Shown in pieces: positions 18,601 through 25,578 of a stretch of 64,000 nucleotides of DNA; position 1 is the stretch's first letter, and each line of letters opens with the position of its first letter. The notes beneath the pieces were generated by a model. The model did no database searches, was not told the DNA's origin, and worked only from the letters and a program-made list of their open reading frames with translations. A program made the translations under genes and the position numbers. The stretch is from an uncultured bacterium (lineage in GTDB: Bacteria; Bacteroidota; Bacteroidia; Bacteroidales; Bacteroidaceae), in NCBI GenBank assembly GCA_946188155.1, contig CAMHUC010000007.1, forward strand, positions 29,679 through 93,678, in the 5' to 3' direction.

Positions 18601-18883
18601 GGGCGACTCGAAGAACTGGGTGGTCAGCGACATGTACGTGCGCGACGGCAGCTACCTGCGCCTGAAGAACATCACCCTGGGCTACACACTGCCCCGCAAC
18701 CTGACCAAGCGCATACGCATCAGCCGCCTGCGCGTCTACGCCCGGGCCGAGAACCTCATCACATGGACCAAGTACTGGGGCTTCGACCCCGAGATCGGCT
18801 CCGGCTCCACCAGCCTCGGCGTAGACTACGGTGTCTATCCCCAGGCTCGCACCTACACCCTCGGACTCAACGTATCCTTTTAA
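15674..18883 (+). CDS. susC: SusC-type TonB-dependent outer-membrane glycan transporter
   Basis: 1069-residue TonB-linked outer-membrane protein. The signal peptide (MKKSRYLWLLLAL...NAQG) is followed by a carboxypeptidase-D-regulatory-like domain (about 24-100, GTVIDENGDPVIGATV). The plug carries VVVIGYGVQKKSVVTASIA, IRIRGIGTINDSNPLYIIDG and the conserved IESIEVLKDAASGAIYGARA. The rest is a 22-strand-type barrel ending in TLGLNVSF with the terminal Phe. Partnered with SusD at 18914, it would import oligosaccharides from the surface. The neighbouring GH16, GH3 and glycan-binding lipoprotein suggest a beta-glucan substrate (mixed-linkage glucan or laminarin), which is inferred from context only. 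Confidence 0.95.
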   Translation: MKKSRYLWLLLALMVSMATNAQGILGTVIDENGDPVIGATVVEKGTPQNATITDFDGRFTLKVAEGKTIAISYVGYITQEVAAQNNMTVNLRPDDKVLDEVVVIGYGVQKKSVVTASIAKVSAEDLEGKTRLRAEDALKGMAAGVNVTSSSGQPGAKSMIRIRGIGTINDSNPLYIIDGMPTDQDGMESVNPGDIESIEVLKDAASGAIYGARAANGVILVTTKRGKLGKATINYNFSYGWQSAWKKRDVTGATDYAILQNERRVQNGMAPLYADPYNLVDANGDRIQGFGTNWQDLLFNDNAPIVQHDVSISGASEKVNYYLSLGYFTQDGIIGGNYGQSNYDRLTIRSNNQFNLFDESKERTFLNKLDLGANLSYMRVHSTGIDANSTWGSPLGSALYLAPTLPVTLRAGYDENGQPRIGQRMINQYAAYDLFTDQGGNPYTIPNYIGSYQEQNNPLAMMMLNPTRGWSHKFMPKFSIDLQLFDELKYHFTYSAELSFWGNDGATLQKYYLSGNNNADHTQASAYKGQNTTWQVENTLTYDKTFGRHTIGVVLGQSALKFKGDELGGSHWYLVNTDKPSINYTTGGDIEFSYDDDGKMTGAKSLVGVYGGPYVEHRLSSLFARVSYNYDERYMVQATIRRDGSSRFGSNNKYGTFPSASIGWNIMNEKFMASTRDWLTNLKLRASWGKNGNDNIGDFAYTTLTALGASSNYYFGQSASMVYGSKANRLANEDLKWEESEQTDLGLDFGFWNNKLTFSVDYYIKKTNGMIIEMPIPSYVGEARPLANVGDMKNSGWEFELGYKWNIADAHFAVKGNASYLKNELKNLGNDTGFLNYGISQFSDGGTRAENGQPFPFFYGYKTDGILQNQAEADAYNAKYGTASRPGDFRFVDVNGDSKITSDDRTNIGNGVPSWTFGLNLDAEWKGIDLSLFFQGVSGADVFDATYRQDVASGNYPTWVLNRWTGEGTSNTVPTLGDSKNWVVSDMYVRDGSYLRLKNITLGYTLPRNLTKRIRISRLRVYARAENLITWTKYWGFDPEIGSGSTSLGVDYGVYPQARTYTLGLNVSF

Positions 18884-18913
18884 TTAGAAATTAATAATTA
18901 GAAATTAGTAATT
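18884..18913. repeat. AATTAGAAATTA repeat between susC and susD
   Basis: AT-rich array of about three units filling the 30-bp gap between the SusC stop and the SusD start. Confidence 0.6.
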
Positions 18914-20464
18914 ATGATTACCAAGATATATCAATCACTCCGCGCCGGTTTAGTATACTGCGGTATCTCCGCAGTCCTCACCGCCTGCAGCGACAACTTC
19001 CTCGAGGTGACCAACCCCACCGGCGAACCCCTCGAAGAATACTACACCACCGAGACCACCCTCAACGAGGCCCTCACCTCAGCCTACGCCCCCCTGCACT
19101 GGCCCGACTGGGACAATGCCGCCTACAACGACCTGACCATCGACGGCGAAATCATGGGCGACGACTTCTGGGTGGGCGGCTCCGACAATACCGACAACCA
19201 GCACTGGCACCGCCTCTTTAACTTCGCCGGCGACGGCAACAACACCCTGGGCACCCTCTGGGGCGACTTCTACAGCGGCATCAAGCGCTGCAACGACGCC
19301 ATCAAGTATGCCTCGTGGGAGGGCAAGGCCAGCCAGGACTTCCGTCGCTCCATGGAGATGCAGGCACGTCTGCTCCGCGTGTACTATTATAATATACTGT
19401 GGCACTACTACGGCAACGTGCCCTTCTACTTGGAGAACCTCGCGCTGCCCTACACCGCCCCGCAGATGCAGGCTGACGAGATCTACGCCCAGCTGCTGCC
19501 CGAGCTGGAGGACATCATCGCCTCGGGAGTGTTGCCCATGCGCTGGCCGTCGGCAGAGAGCGGACGCGTGAGCCAAGCCTTCGCCTATATGCTCTACGCC
19601 GAGATGGTGATGTACCAGAACGACGCGGCACGCTACCCCCAGGCCCTCACCTACATGAAGCAGATCATCAGCGACCCCGACTACTCGCTCAACCCCAGCT
19701 TCTACAACCTCTGGCAGGAGAGCGGAGAGTGGTGCTCGGAGAGCATCTTCGAGATCAACTACAACGACGACCAGGCACAGCGCGACTGGGGCAATGCCGC
19801 CATCAACGCCGGCGGCACCGTGTTCCCCACCCTCTGCTCGCCCAACGGCTGGGGCGGCGGTGAAGGCTGGGACGGCGGCAACGACGGATGGGGATTCCTG
19901 CCGATGAAGGTGGAGACCTACAATATGTATGCCGAGGGCGACCTGCGACGCGACGTCACCTGCTGGGACGTGCGCGGATACAGCTATACCGAGCGCTATC
20001 AGGACACCCACATCTGGCACGGCAAGTATCGCCCGCAGTCGGAGAACAACAAGGACTGCCCCACGTCGAAGAACCTGAACTACAACAACAACAAGCGCAT
20101 CTACCGCTACGCCGAGACCCTGCTCAACGCCGCCGAGCTGCTGCTCCAGACGGGAGGCAATGCCGCCGAGGCCGCACAGTATGTCAATGAGGTGCGCACA
20201 CGCGCCGGCCTCAGCCCGCTGGCCGCCGTCACCATCGACGACATCCTCACCGAGCGCCACCTGGAGTTCTGCGGCGAGGGCAAGCGCTACTTCGACCTGG
20301 TGCGCGCCGAGGGCATCAGCGGGGCCACGCAGAAGGCCAGCACCGTGCTCGTGCCCGACAGCTACGGCTACCGCACCAACTCATGGACACCCTCGAAGAA
20401 GCACATTCCCCTGGCACAGAGCGAGCTCGACGCCGACCCCACCCTCGTACAGAACAACTACTAA
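18914..20464 (+). CDS. susD: SusD/RagB family surface glycan-binding lipoprotein
   Basis: 516-residue lipoprotein forming the lid of the SusC transporter. The N-terminus ends at a lipobox Cys (...VLTAC, about residue 25) followed by SDNFLEVTNPTGEPLEEYY, the usual SusD start. Helical TPR-like segments follow (ARLLRVYYYNILWHYYGNVPF), and the C-terminal DDILTERHLEFCGEGKRYFDLVR block is the SusD signature. The first 22 residues (SLRAGLVYCGISAVL) are nearly the same as those of the lipoprotein at 20609-23026, suggesting exchange of signal sequences. It lies 30 bp after susC in the same operon. Confidence 0.94.
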   Translation: MITKIYQSLRAGLVYCGISAVLTACSDNFLEVTNPTGEPLEEYYTTETTLNEALTSAYAPLHWPDWDNAAYNDLTIDGEIMGDDFWVGGSDNTDNQHWHRLFNFAGDGNNTLGTLWGDFYSGIKRCNDAIKYASWEGKASQDFRRSMEMQARLLRVYYYNILWHYYGNVPFYLENLALPYTAPQMQADEIYAQLLPELEDIIASGVLPMRWPSAESGRVSQAFAYMLYAEMVMYQNDAARYPQALTYMKQIISDPDYSLNPSFYNLWQESGEWCSESIFEINYNDDQAQRDWGNAAINAGGTVFPTLCSPNGWGGGEGWDGGNDGWGFLPMKVETYNMYAEGDLRRDVTCWDVRGYSYTERYQDTHIWHGKYRPQSENNKDCPTSKNLNYNNNKRIYRYAETLLNAAELLLQTGGNAAEAAQYVNEVRTRAGLSPLAAVTIDDILTERHLEFCGEGKRYFDLVRAEGISGATQKASTVLVPDSYGYRTNSWTPSKKHIPLAQSELDADPTLVQNNY

Positions 20465-20485
20465 TGACATCTGACAAACAAGGAT

Positions 20486-20590
20486 GGGACGAATGATTTC
20501 GACAACGAATTAAAACGAATGGGACGAATGATTTCGACAATGAATTAAAACGAATGGGGCGAATGATTTCGACAATGAATTAAAACGAAT
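20486..20590. repeat. Three exact-length tandem copies of a 35-bp repeat
   Basis: Copies at 20486-20520, 20521-20555 and 20556-20590, differing at two or three positions. They contain GAATGATTTCGACAA and end TTAAAACGAAT. They fill the gap between susD and the glycan-binding lipoprotein gene. There are no spacers, so this is not a CRISPR array. Confidence 0.93.
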
Positions 20591-20608
20591 TAAACGAATT
20601 ACAGAGAT

Positions 20609-23026
20609 ATGAAGAATATATATAGACTACTCTGCGCCGGTTTAGTATACTGCGGTATTTCCGCAGTCCTCTCCTCCTGCTCCCCCGACAGCTTCGAGGG
20701 CGCCCGCGAGACCGGCATCCCCACCGTCGGCGGCACCGACTTCCAGATGACCGTCGACCAGGAGACCAACCAGATGACCGCCTCCTTCACCGCACCCGCC
20801 GGCACCTATCCCGTATGGATCATCGACGGCAACTCCTACTCCACCCTACCCGAGGTGGGCTACAAGAACACCGAGGCAGGCACCCACACCGTGGGACTGA
20901 AGCTCGGCAACCGCAACGGCTTCAGCCAAGGCACGCTCACCAAGACCTTCACCTTCAACGAGACGAAGATCGACTACACCGCCGACTTCCGCAAAATCAC
21001 CGGCAAGGAGTGGCGCATAGCCAACAAGGAGGCTGCCCACCTGGCCTGCGGCCCCGCCGGAACGGCCGGAACGGAGTGGTGGAGCGCCACTGCCGACGAG
21101 AAGAAGGACTTCGGCATCTACGATGACCGCATCATCTTCACCGCCGAGAACCGCAAGGGAGGCACCTTCACCTACAGTGCCGGCGACGACGGCCTGACCT
21201 ACGTGAACAAGGGCACCACCAAGTGGGGCAGCCAGGATCCCGACTGGGACGCCACCATCGGCAACCAGACCTGCAGCTGGACCTTCGAGGTGTACGACTG
21301 GCAGGACGCCGAGGGCAACGTCACCCCGCAGACCTATATCCAGCTGGCCCCGAACACCGCCTTCCCCTACATCTCTGCCGACGCGCAGTATGAGAACCCA
21401 CGCTTCCGCATCGAGACGCTCACGGCCAAGAAGCTCGTGCTCATCTACGAAGCCCCCGACCGCAGCATCGCCTGGCGGTTCATCTTCACCAGCGAGGAAG
21501 CCGAGAAGGAGTGGGCCGGATTCGACCCCGACAGCCAGTTCAACCTCTGGAAGAATGCCGACTTCTCCATGTTCTACTACTATGCGCCCGGCTGGGCACA
21601 GATAGCCGACCCCGGTTTCGAGGGCAGTAACAACGACTACACCATCACGCTGCCTGAGGCTACCACCGACCAGTGGCAGGCACAGGTGGCCTTCAAGACC
21701 ACCAACGTCACCACCTCGGCTGCCAACAACTACGACTTCTCCTGCATCCTCAACAGCGACAAGGACCTCAACGGGGCCACGGTGAAGCTCGTGATGGACG
21801 GTGACGACAACACCTTCTACTTTGCCGACCGCATCGACCTGAAAGCCGGCGAGGACTACCTCTTCTGGAAGAGCGACATGCCCGGCATCAACATGGAGCG
21901 CGTCAACCTGTTCTTCGACTTCGGCGGCTGTCAGGCCGACACTCACATCAACATCTCTGGCATCACGCTGAAGAACCATGCCGACGACGACGGCACAGTG
22001 CCTCCCGGCACACAGCCCGGCGGCGATGACACACCCGACGGCACGATGGACTGGGACTATGAGTCCGGCTCGAACCTCTGGAAGGCCGTCGACGACGGCA
22101 CGCTCTTCGACGCCTTCGGCTACTACATGGCCGACAACGGCTGGCAGGGCATCCCCTACGAGGAGGCCACCCACAGCGGCGACACCTACGAGCTGACACT
22201 GCCCCAGGGCCTCGGCTCAAGCCAGTGGCAGGGACAGTTCCACATCGACACCCGTCTGACGGCATCGGCTGCCAAGCAGTACAACTTCTACCTCGTGATG
22301 GAGACCGACCAGGACTGCCCGCAGGTGACCTTCAAGCTGACCGACTCTGGCGACAACAACTACTTCTTCGAGGAGCGCAACGACGTGAAGGCCGACGAGC
22401 CCTTCGTCCTCAAGCGCACAGGCCTCACCCTGAAGGAGGGCACCGACGCCTCGGCCATCCGTCTGTTCTTCGACTTCGGCGGCTCACCCGGCGGCACCCA
22501 CGTCAAGATCAGCAAGATCTACTTCGAGGAGGCCGTGTCGATGAACTACGACGATGCCGACAACCTGTGGAAGGCCGTCGACGACGGCACACTCTTCGAC
22601 GCCTTTGGCTACTACTTCGCCGACAACGGCTGGGGAGGCATCGCCTACGAGGAGGCCACCCACAGCGGCAACGCCTACGAGCTGACACTGCCCCAGGGCC
22701 TCGGCGGCAGCCAGTGGCAGGGACAGTTCCACATCGACACCAAGCTGACCGCCTCGGCCGCCAAGACCTACAACTTCCAAGTGGTACTTGAAACCGACCA
22801 GGACTGCCCCGGCGTGACCATCAAGCTGACCGACTCGGGCGACAACAACTTCTTCTGTGAGGGCCGTCACGACATCACTGCCGACGAGCCATACGTCTAC
22901 ACCCTGAAGAGCGCCACCCTGAAGGAGGGCACCGACGCCTCGGCCATCCGTCTGTTCTTCGACTTCGGTGGCTCGCCCGCCGGTACGCACGTCAAGATCA
23001 GCCAGATCGTGTTCAAGGAGAATTGA
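20609..23026 (+). CDS. Modular surface glycan-binding lipoprotein (SGBP-B/SusE-F-like)
   Basis: 805-residue lipoprotein (lipobox Cys in VLSSC, about residue 24) at the SusE/F position of the PUL. After an N-terminal Ig/PKD-like domain (30-115) and a beta-rich domain (about 120-300) there are three related beta-sandwich modules at about 311-455, 487-645 and 648-805. Each begins NLWK and ends in the FFDFGG...THVKIS motif, which resembles CBM4-like carbohydrate-binding modules. Modules two and three are nearly identical (VDDGTLFDAFGYY; LPQGLGSSQWQGQFHID), pointing to a recent internal duplication. Module one is divergent. The expected role is to hold long glucan chains at the cell surface for GH16 cleavage; the ligand is inferred. 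Confidence 0.82.
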   Translation: MKNIYRLLCAGLVYCGISAVLSSCSPDSFEGARETGIPTVGGTDFQMTVDQETNQMTASFTAPAGTYPVWIIDGNSYSTLPEVGYKNTEAGTHTVGLKLGNRNGFSQGTLTKTFTFNETKIDYTADFRKITGKEWRIANKEAAHLACGPAGTAGTEWWSATADEKKDFGIYDDRIIFTAENRKGGTFTYSAGDDGLTYVNKGTTKWGSQDPDWDATIGNQTCSWTFEVYDWQDAEGNVTPQTYIQLAPNTAFPYISADAQYENPRFRIETLTAKKLVLIYEAPDRSIAWRFIFTSEEAEKEWAGFDPDSQFNLWKNADFSMFYYYAPGWAQIADPGFEGSNNDYTITLPEATTDQWQAQVAFKTTNVTTSAANNYDFSCILNSDKDLNGATVKLVMDGDDNTFYFADRIDLKAGEDYLFWKSDMPGINMERVNLFFDFGGCQADTHINISGITLKNHADDDGTVPPGTQPGGDDTPDGTMDWDYESGSNLWKAVDDGTLFDAFGYYMADNGWQGIPYEEATHSGDTYELTLPQGLGSSQWQGQFHIDTRLTASAAKQYNFYLVMETDQDCPQVTFKLTDSGDNNYFFEERNDVKADEPFVLKRTGLTLKEGTDASAIRLFFDFGGSPGGTHVKISKIYFEEAVSMNYDDADNLWKAVDDGTLFDAFGYYFADNGWGGIAYEEATHSGNAYELTLPQGLGGSQWQGQFHIDTKLTASAAKTYNFQVVLETDQDCPGVTIKLTDSGDNNFFCEGRHDITADEPYVYTLKSATLKEGTDASAIRLFFDFGGSPAGTHVKISQIVFKEN

Positions 23027-23031
23027 GGAAT

Positions 23032-23220
23032 TGTCACACAGATCTCACAGATCTCACGGATTCTGTTGGCAAATGTCACACAGATCCCACAGATCACACA
23101 GATTCTGCTGGCAAACAGACGGAGAGATCGCGACAAAGTCGCTGAAATCTGTGAGATAGAAAATATCTGTGAGATCCGTGAGATCTGTGTGACATAAAAA
23201 TATCCATGAGATCTGTGTGA
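23032..23220. repeat. Inverted short-repeat element (CACAGATCT units)
   Basis: Arms 23032-23061 and 23165-23194 are complementary at 28 of 30 positions; each consists of a 9-10-bp unit like TCACAGATC. A partial direct copy of the left arm with its downstream CTGTTGGCAAA follows at 23074-23115, and another right-arm unit at 23206-23220. It fills the gap between the glycan-binding lipoprotein and the GH16 gene. It could form a very long hairpin in the PUL transcript. Confidence 0.85.
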
Positions 23221-23260
23221 AAATAAAAAGAATTAGAGAAGATTTTAAAGAATTAAAATA

Positions 23261-24367
23261 ATGAAAAAGATGATATATACAATGATGTTGACCCTCGCCG
23301 CAGCACTCACGGGCTGCCAGGGCGACAAGTACACCATGTACGACCAGGAGGCACCCAACGCCACCATCACCGTATCGCAGCAGGCCATCAGCACACCCGC
23401 CGAGGGCGGCAGCTACACCATCAACGTGGGCACCACCGCCCAGGAGTGGGGAGCCTACGCCGACGCGGAGTTCATCACCGTGACCGCAGAGAACACGGCA
23501 TCCCCGGCGGGCACCGTCACTGTCACGATACCTGCTAATCCCGACACCTACGCCCGCTCGGGGGCCGTCACCATCATGTCGGGCACGGCACGCACTGCCA
23601 TCGCCGTCACCCAGGCCGCTGCCGAGAAGTCGGCCTACAACACCCCCGAGGGCTACAGCCTGGTATGGCAGGACGAGTTCGACAAAGGCTCGGAGCTGAA
23701 CGCCGACAACTGGACCCACGAGGTGCAGCCGAGCGGCTGGGTGAACAGCGAGCTGCAGAACTACGTGAACCACGCCACGCCCGGCGGTGCCAAGGTGACA
23801 GAGATCAAGGACGGTCGCCTGCAGATACACTGTCTGAAGGAGGACGGCAAGATCTACTCCGGCCGCGTCTACGCCAAGGTGAAGGAGGGGTGGACCTACG
23901 GCTACATAGAGGCCTCGATCAAGCTGCCCAAGGGCAAGGGCACGTGGCCGGCCTTCTGGATGATGCCCGTCAACTTCAAGTCGTGGCCCGCCGACGGCGA
24001 GATCGACATCATGGAGGAGGTGGGCGGCAATCCCAACTACGTGAGCAGCTCGCTCCATGCCAACGCACACGTACATTCTAATAATACACAGGTGACCCAC
24101 GAGATGCTCTGCGAGGGAGCCGAGGACGACTTCCACACCTACGCCATCCTCTGGACGCACGACAACATCACCACCTACGTCGACGGACAGGTGCAGCTGT
24201 CGTATGACAACCGGGGGCTGGGCCGCGACGACTGGCCCTACGACGACCCGTTCTACGTGATCCTCAATCTGGCCTGGGGCGGCTCCTGGGGTGGCACCTA
24301 CGGCATCGACGAGAGCGCCCTGCCCTGCACGATGGAGATCGACTACGTCCGCGTGTTTCAGAAGTAA
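23261..24367 (+). CDS. GH16 family endo-beta-glucanase lipoprotein with BACON-type domain
   Basis: 368-residue lipoprotein (Cys in ALTGC, about residue 19). Residues 30-118 form a BACON/Ig-like domain (ITVSQQAISTPAEGGSYTI...VTQAA); residues 130-368 are a GH16 catalytic domain. The active-site motif DGEIDIMEEVGG gives nucleophile Glu247, helper Asp249 and acid/base Glu252, as in laminarinase and lichenase-like GH16 enzymes. WVNSELQNYV and the C-terminal MEIDYVRVFQ are also typical. It would cut beta-1,3- or mixed beta-1,3/1,4-glucan at the cell surface and feed SusCD. It is the last plus-strand gene before a 20-bp convergent gap. Confidence 0.93.
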   Translation: MKKMIYTMMLTLAAALTGCQGDKYTMYDQEAPNATITVSQQAISTPAEGGSYTINVGTTAQEWGAYADAEFITVTAENTASPAGTVTVTIPANPDTYARSGAVTIMSGTARTAIAVTQAAAEKSAYNTPEGYSLVWQDEFDKGSELNADNWTHEVQPSGWVNSELQNYVNHATPGGAKVTEIKDGRLQIHCLKEDGKIYSGRVYAKVKEGWTYGYIEASIKLPKGKGTWPAFWMMPVNFKSWPADGEIDIMEEVGGNPNYVSSSLHANAHVHSNNTQVTHEMLCEGAEDDFHTYAILWTHDNITTYVDGQVQLSYDNRGLGRDDWPYDDPFYVILNLAWGGSWGGTYGIDESALPCTMEIDYVRVFQK

Positions 24368-24383
24368 TGGAAATCGGAAGGCG

Positions 24384-24404
24384 GGCGTCAGGAAGGCTGA
24401 CGCC
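24384..24404. terminator. GC-rich hairpin between convergent genes
   Basis: Perfect 8-bp stem GGCGTCAG / CTGACGCC with a 5-nt loop. It lies between the GH16 stop and the convergent DUF6377-like gene and covers the latter's stop codon (24388-24390). No T-run follows, so use as a bidirectional terminator is likely but not certain. Confidence 0.6.
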
Positions 24405-25491
24405 TGCACTTCCTGTTTCGCTGGAAGATCAGCAAAAGCAGCAGGCACACCAGCAAGCCTGCCAGCGCACAGGCAACGAACATCAGCCGCTGGCTCTTGG
24501 CGTCGCTGGCCTGACGGCACTTCTCGGCGACACTGACAACGGAGTTCACCTGATAGACCCTCAGATGGGGAAGGAATGCCAAGTTGCTCTCGCGACTGAA
24601 CTGCACATAACGGCTGGCCCTCGCCAGGTCGCCATCCTCGGCCAGCCGATTGGCCAGGAAGAGCAGGGCCGCCTGGTCGCGAACAGCGCAGCGGATATCG
24701 TCGAGAGCCGACTTCCCCAGCCAGTAGCGCACCTGTTCGGCATTGCCCAGGTTGTCGTAGACCACCGAGCGGTAGAAGGCGGCAAAGGCATTCTCGTGCG
24801 TGCCGTCGGCCACCTTGCCCAGCCAGCTGTCGCTGATGCTCAGCGCGTCCTGATACTGGCGCCGGGCACAGAGCACGTCCATCTTCAGGTGGAGGAACTC
24901 CTCACTGCCCTCCTCGGCTACCTGCAGCACCGAGTCGCGGTAGAGGTCCTGACGGTCGTAGTAGCCCTGGCGAATGTCCTTCAGCTGCGAGTAGGAGCCT
25001 ATCTGTCCGCACACGTGCATCCACGCCTCATAGTAGGCTGTCAGCCCACGGCGGTCGAGGGCCTTCCTGTCCACCTGGCGTAGCTGCTCCAGTGCCTCCA
25101 CATACTGGTCGGCGTTGGAATACTGGCGGGCCATCAGCGAGCGGTAGCGACCCGCGAGGTCAGGACGGTGGAGAGAGTCGGCCAGAGCGACGCACATGGC
25201 GGCATAGCTGAGTGCCGAGTCGTTGCGGAAGGGCTTGAACAGCCCGAAGAGCTGCTCTGCCAGCAGTAGCCTCTTCTCCCGATTGGACTCTGCGAGGAAG
25301 AGCCGACGGGCATGACCGATTTGCTGCTCCCGCTCAGCGACATACTGAGGTGCTTGCTCTATGGCCTCGTCCAGCTGCAGGTAGAGCGCAGCGAGGTCGG
25401 GCTGTCCGCCGGTACCCTGGACTGCTGCCGCAGAATGACTGCCAGCAACCGCCACGAAAATAGCTGCAAGATAGGTTAGTATTCTCTTCAT
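24388..25491 (-). CDS. DUF6377-like sensor protein lacking the DNA-binding half
   Basis: 367-residue paralogue of the regulator at 13737-15398. It shares the N-terminal sensor (LYLQLDEAIEQAPQYVAERE against RYRQIDEAIAESPRYVAQRE) and TPR-like region and ends just after its transmembrane segment (about 335-358). The coiled coil and helix-turn-helix are missing, and the protein stops with a short basic tail (RNRKCRRQPS). The stop lies in the hairpin at 24384-24404. It may be a truncated relic or a signal-titrating partner of the full regulator. It sits between GH16 and GH3 of the same PUL on the opposite strand with its own promoter. Confidence 0.75.
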   Translation of the reverse strand: MKRILTYLAAIFVAVAGSHSAAAVQGTGGQPDLAALYLQLDEAIEQAPQYVAEREQQIGHARRLFLAESNREKRLLLAEQLFGLFKPFRNDSALSYAAMCVALADSLHRPDLAGRYRSLMARQYSNADQYVEALEQLRQVDRKALDRRGLTAYYEAWMHVCGQIGSYSQLKDIRQGYYDRQDLYRDSVLQVAEEGSEEFLHLKMDVLCARRQYQDALSISDSWLGKVADGTHENAFAAFYRSVVYDNLGNAEQVRYWLGKSALDDIRCAVRDQAALLFLANRLAEDGDLARASRYVQFSRESNLAFLPHLRVYQVNSVVSVAEKCRQASDAKSQRLMFVACALAGLLVCLLLLLIFQRNRKCRRQPS

Positions 25492-25514
25492 AATGGTTAC
25501 CGTTTATTCGGTTG

Positions 25515-25522
25515 CAAATATA
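25515..25522 (-). promoter_or_regulatory. -7 element (TATATTTG) of the short DUF6377-like gene
   Basis: TAnnTTTG on the minus strand, 23 nt upstream of the start at 25491. Its good match suggests the shortened gene is still transcribed. Confidence 0.65.
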
Positions 25523-25578
25523 ATCATTTTACCCTAAACTTCCAAGAAATATAACAAAAAAAACATCTTTCCCGCCCT

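Noticed and set aside
19079..20260. 393-codon minus-strand frame opposite susD of PUL1
   Set aside because: Val/Ala/Gly-rich antisense shadow; no promoter or domain.
20486..20590. Possible CRISPR array
   Set aside because: The 35-bp copies are directly adjacent without spacers, and no cas genes are present.
23054..24520. 488-codon minus-strand frame opposite GH16
   Set aside because: Runs across a repeat element and the GH16 catalytic domain; low-complexity translation.
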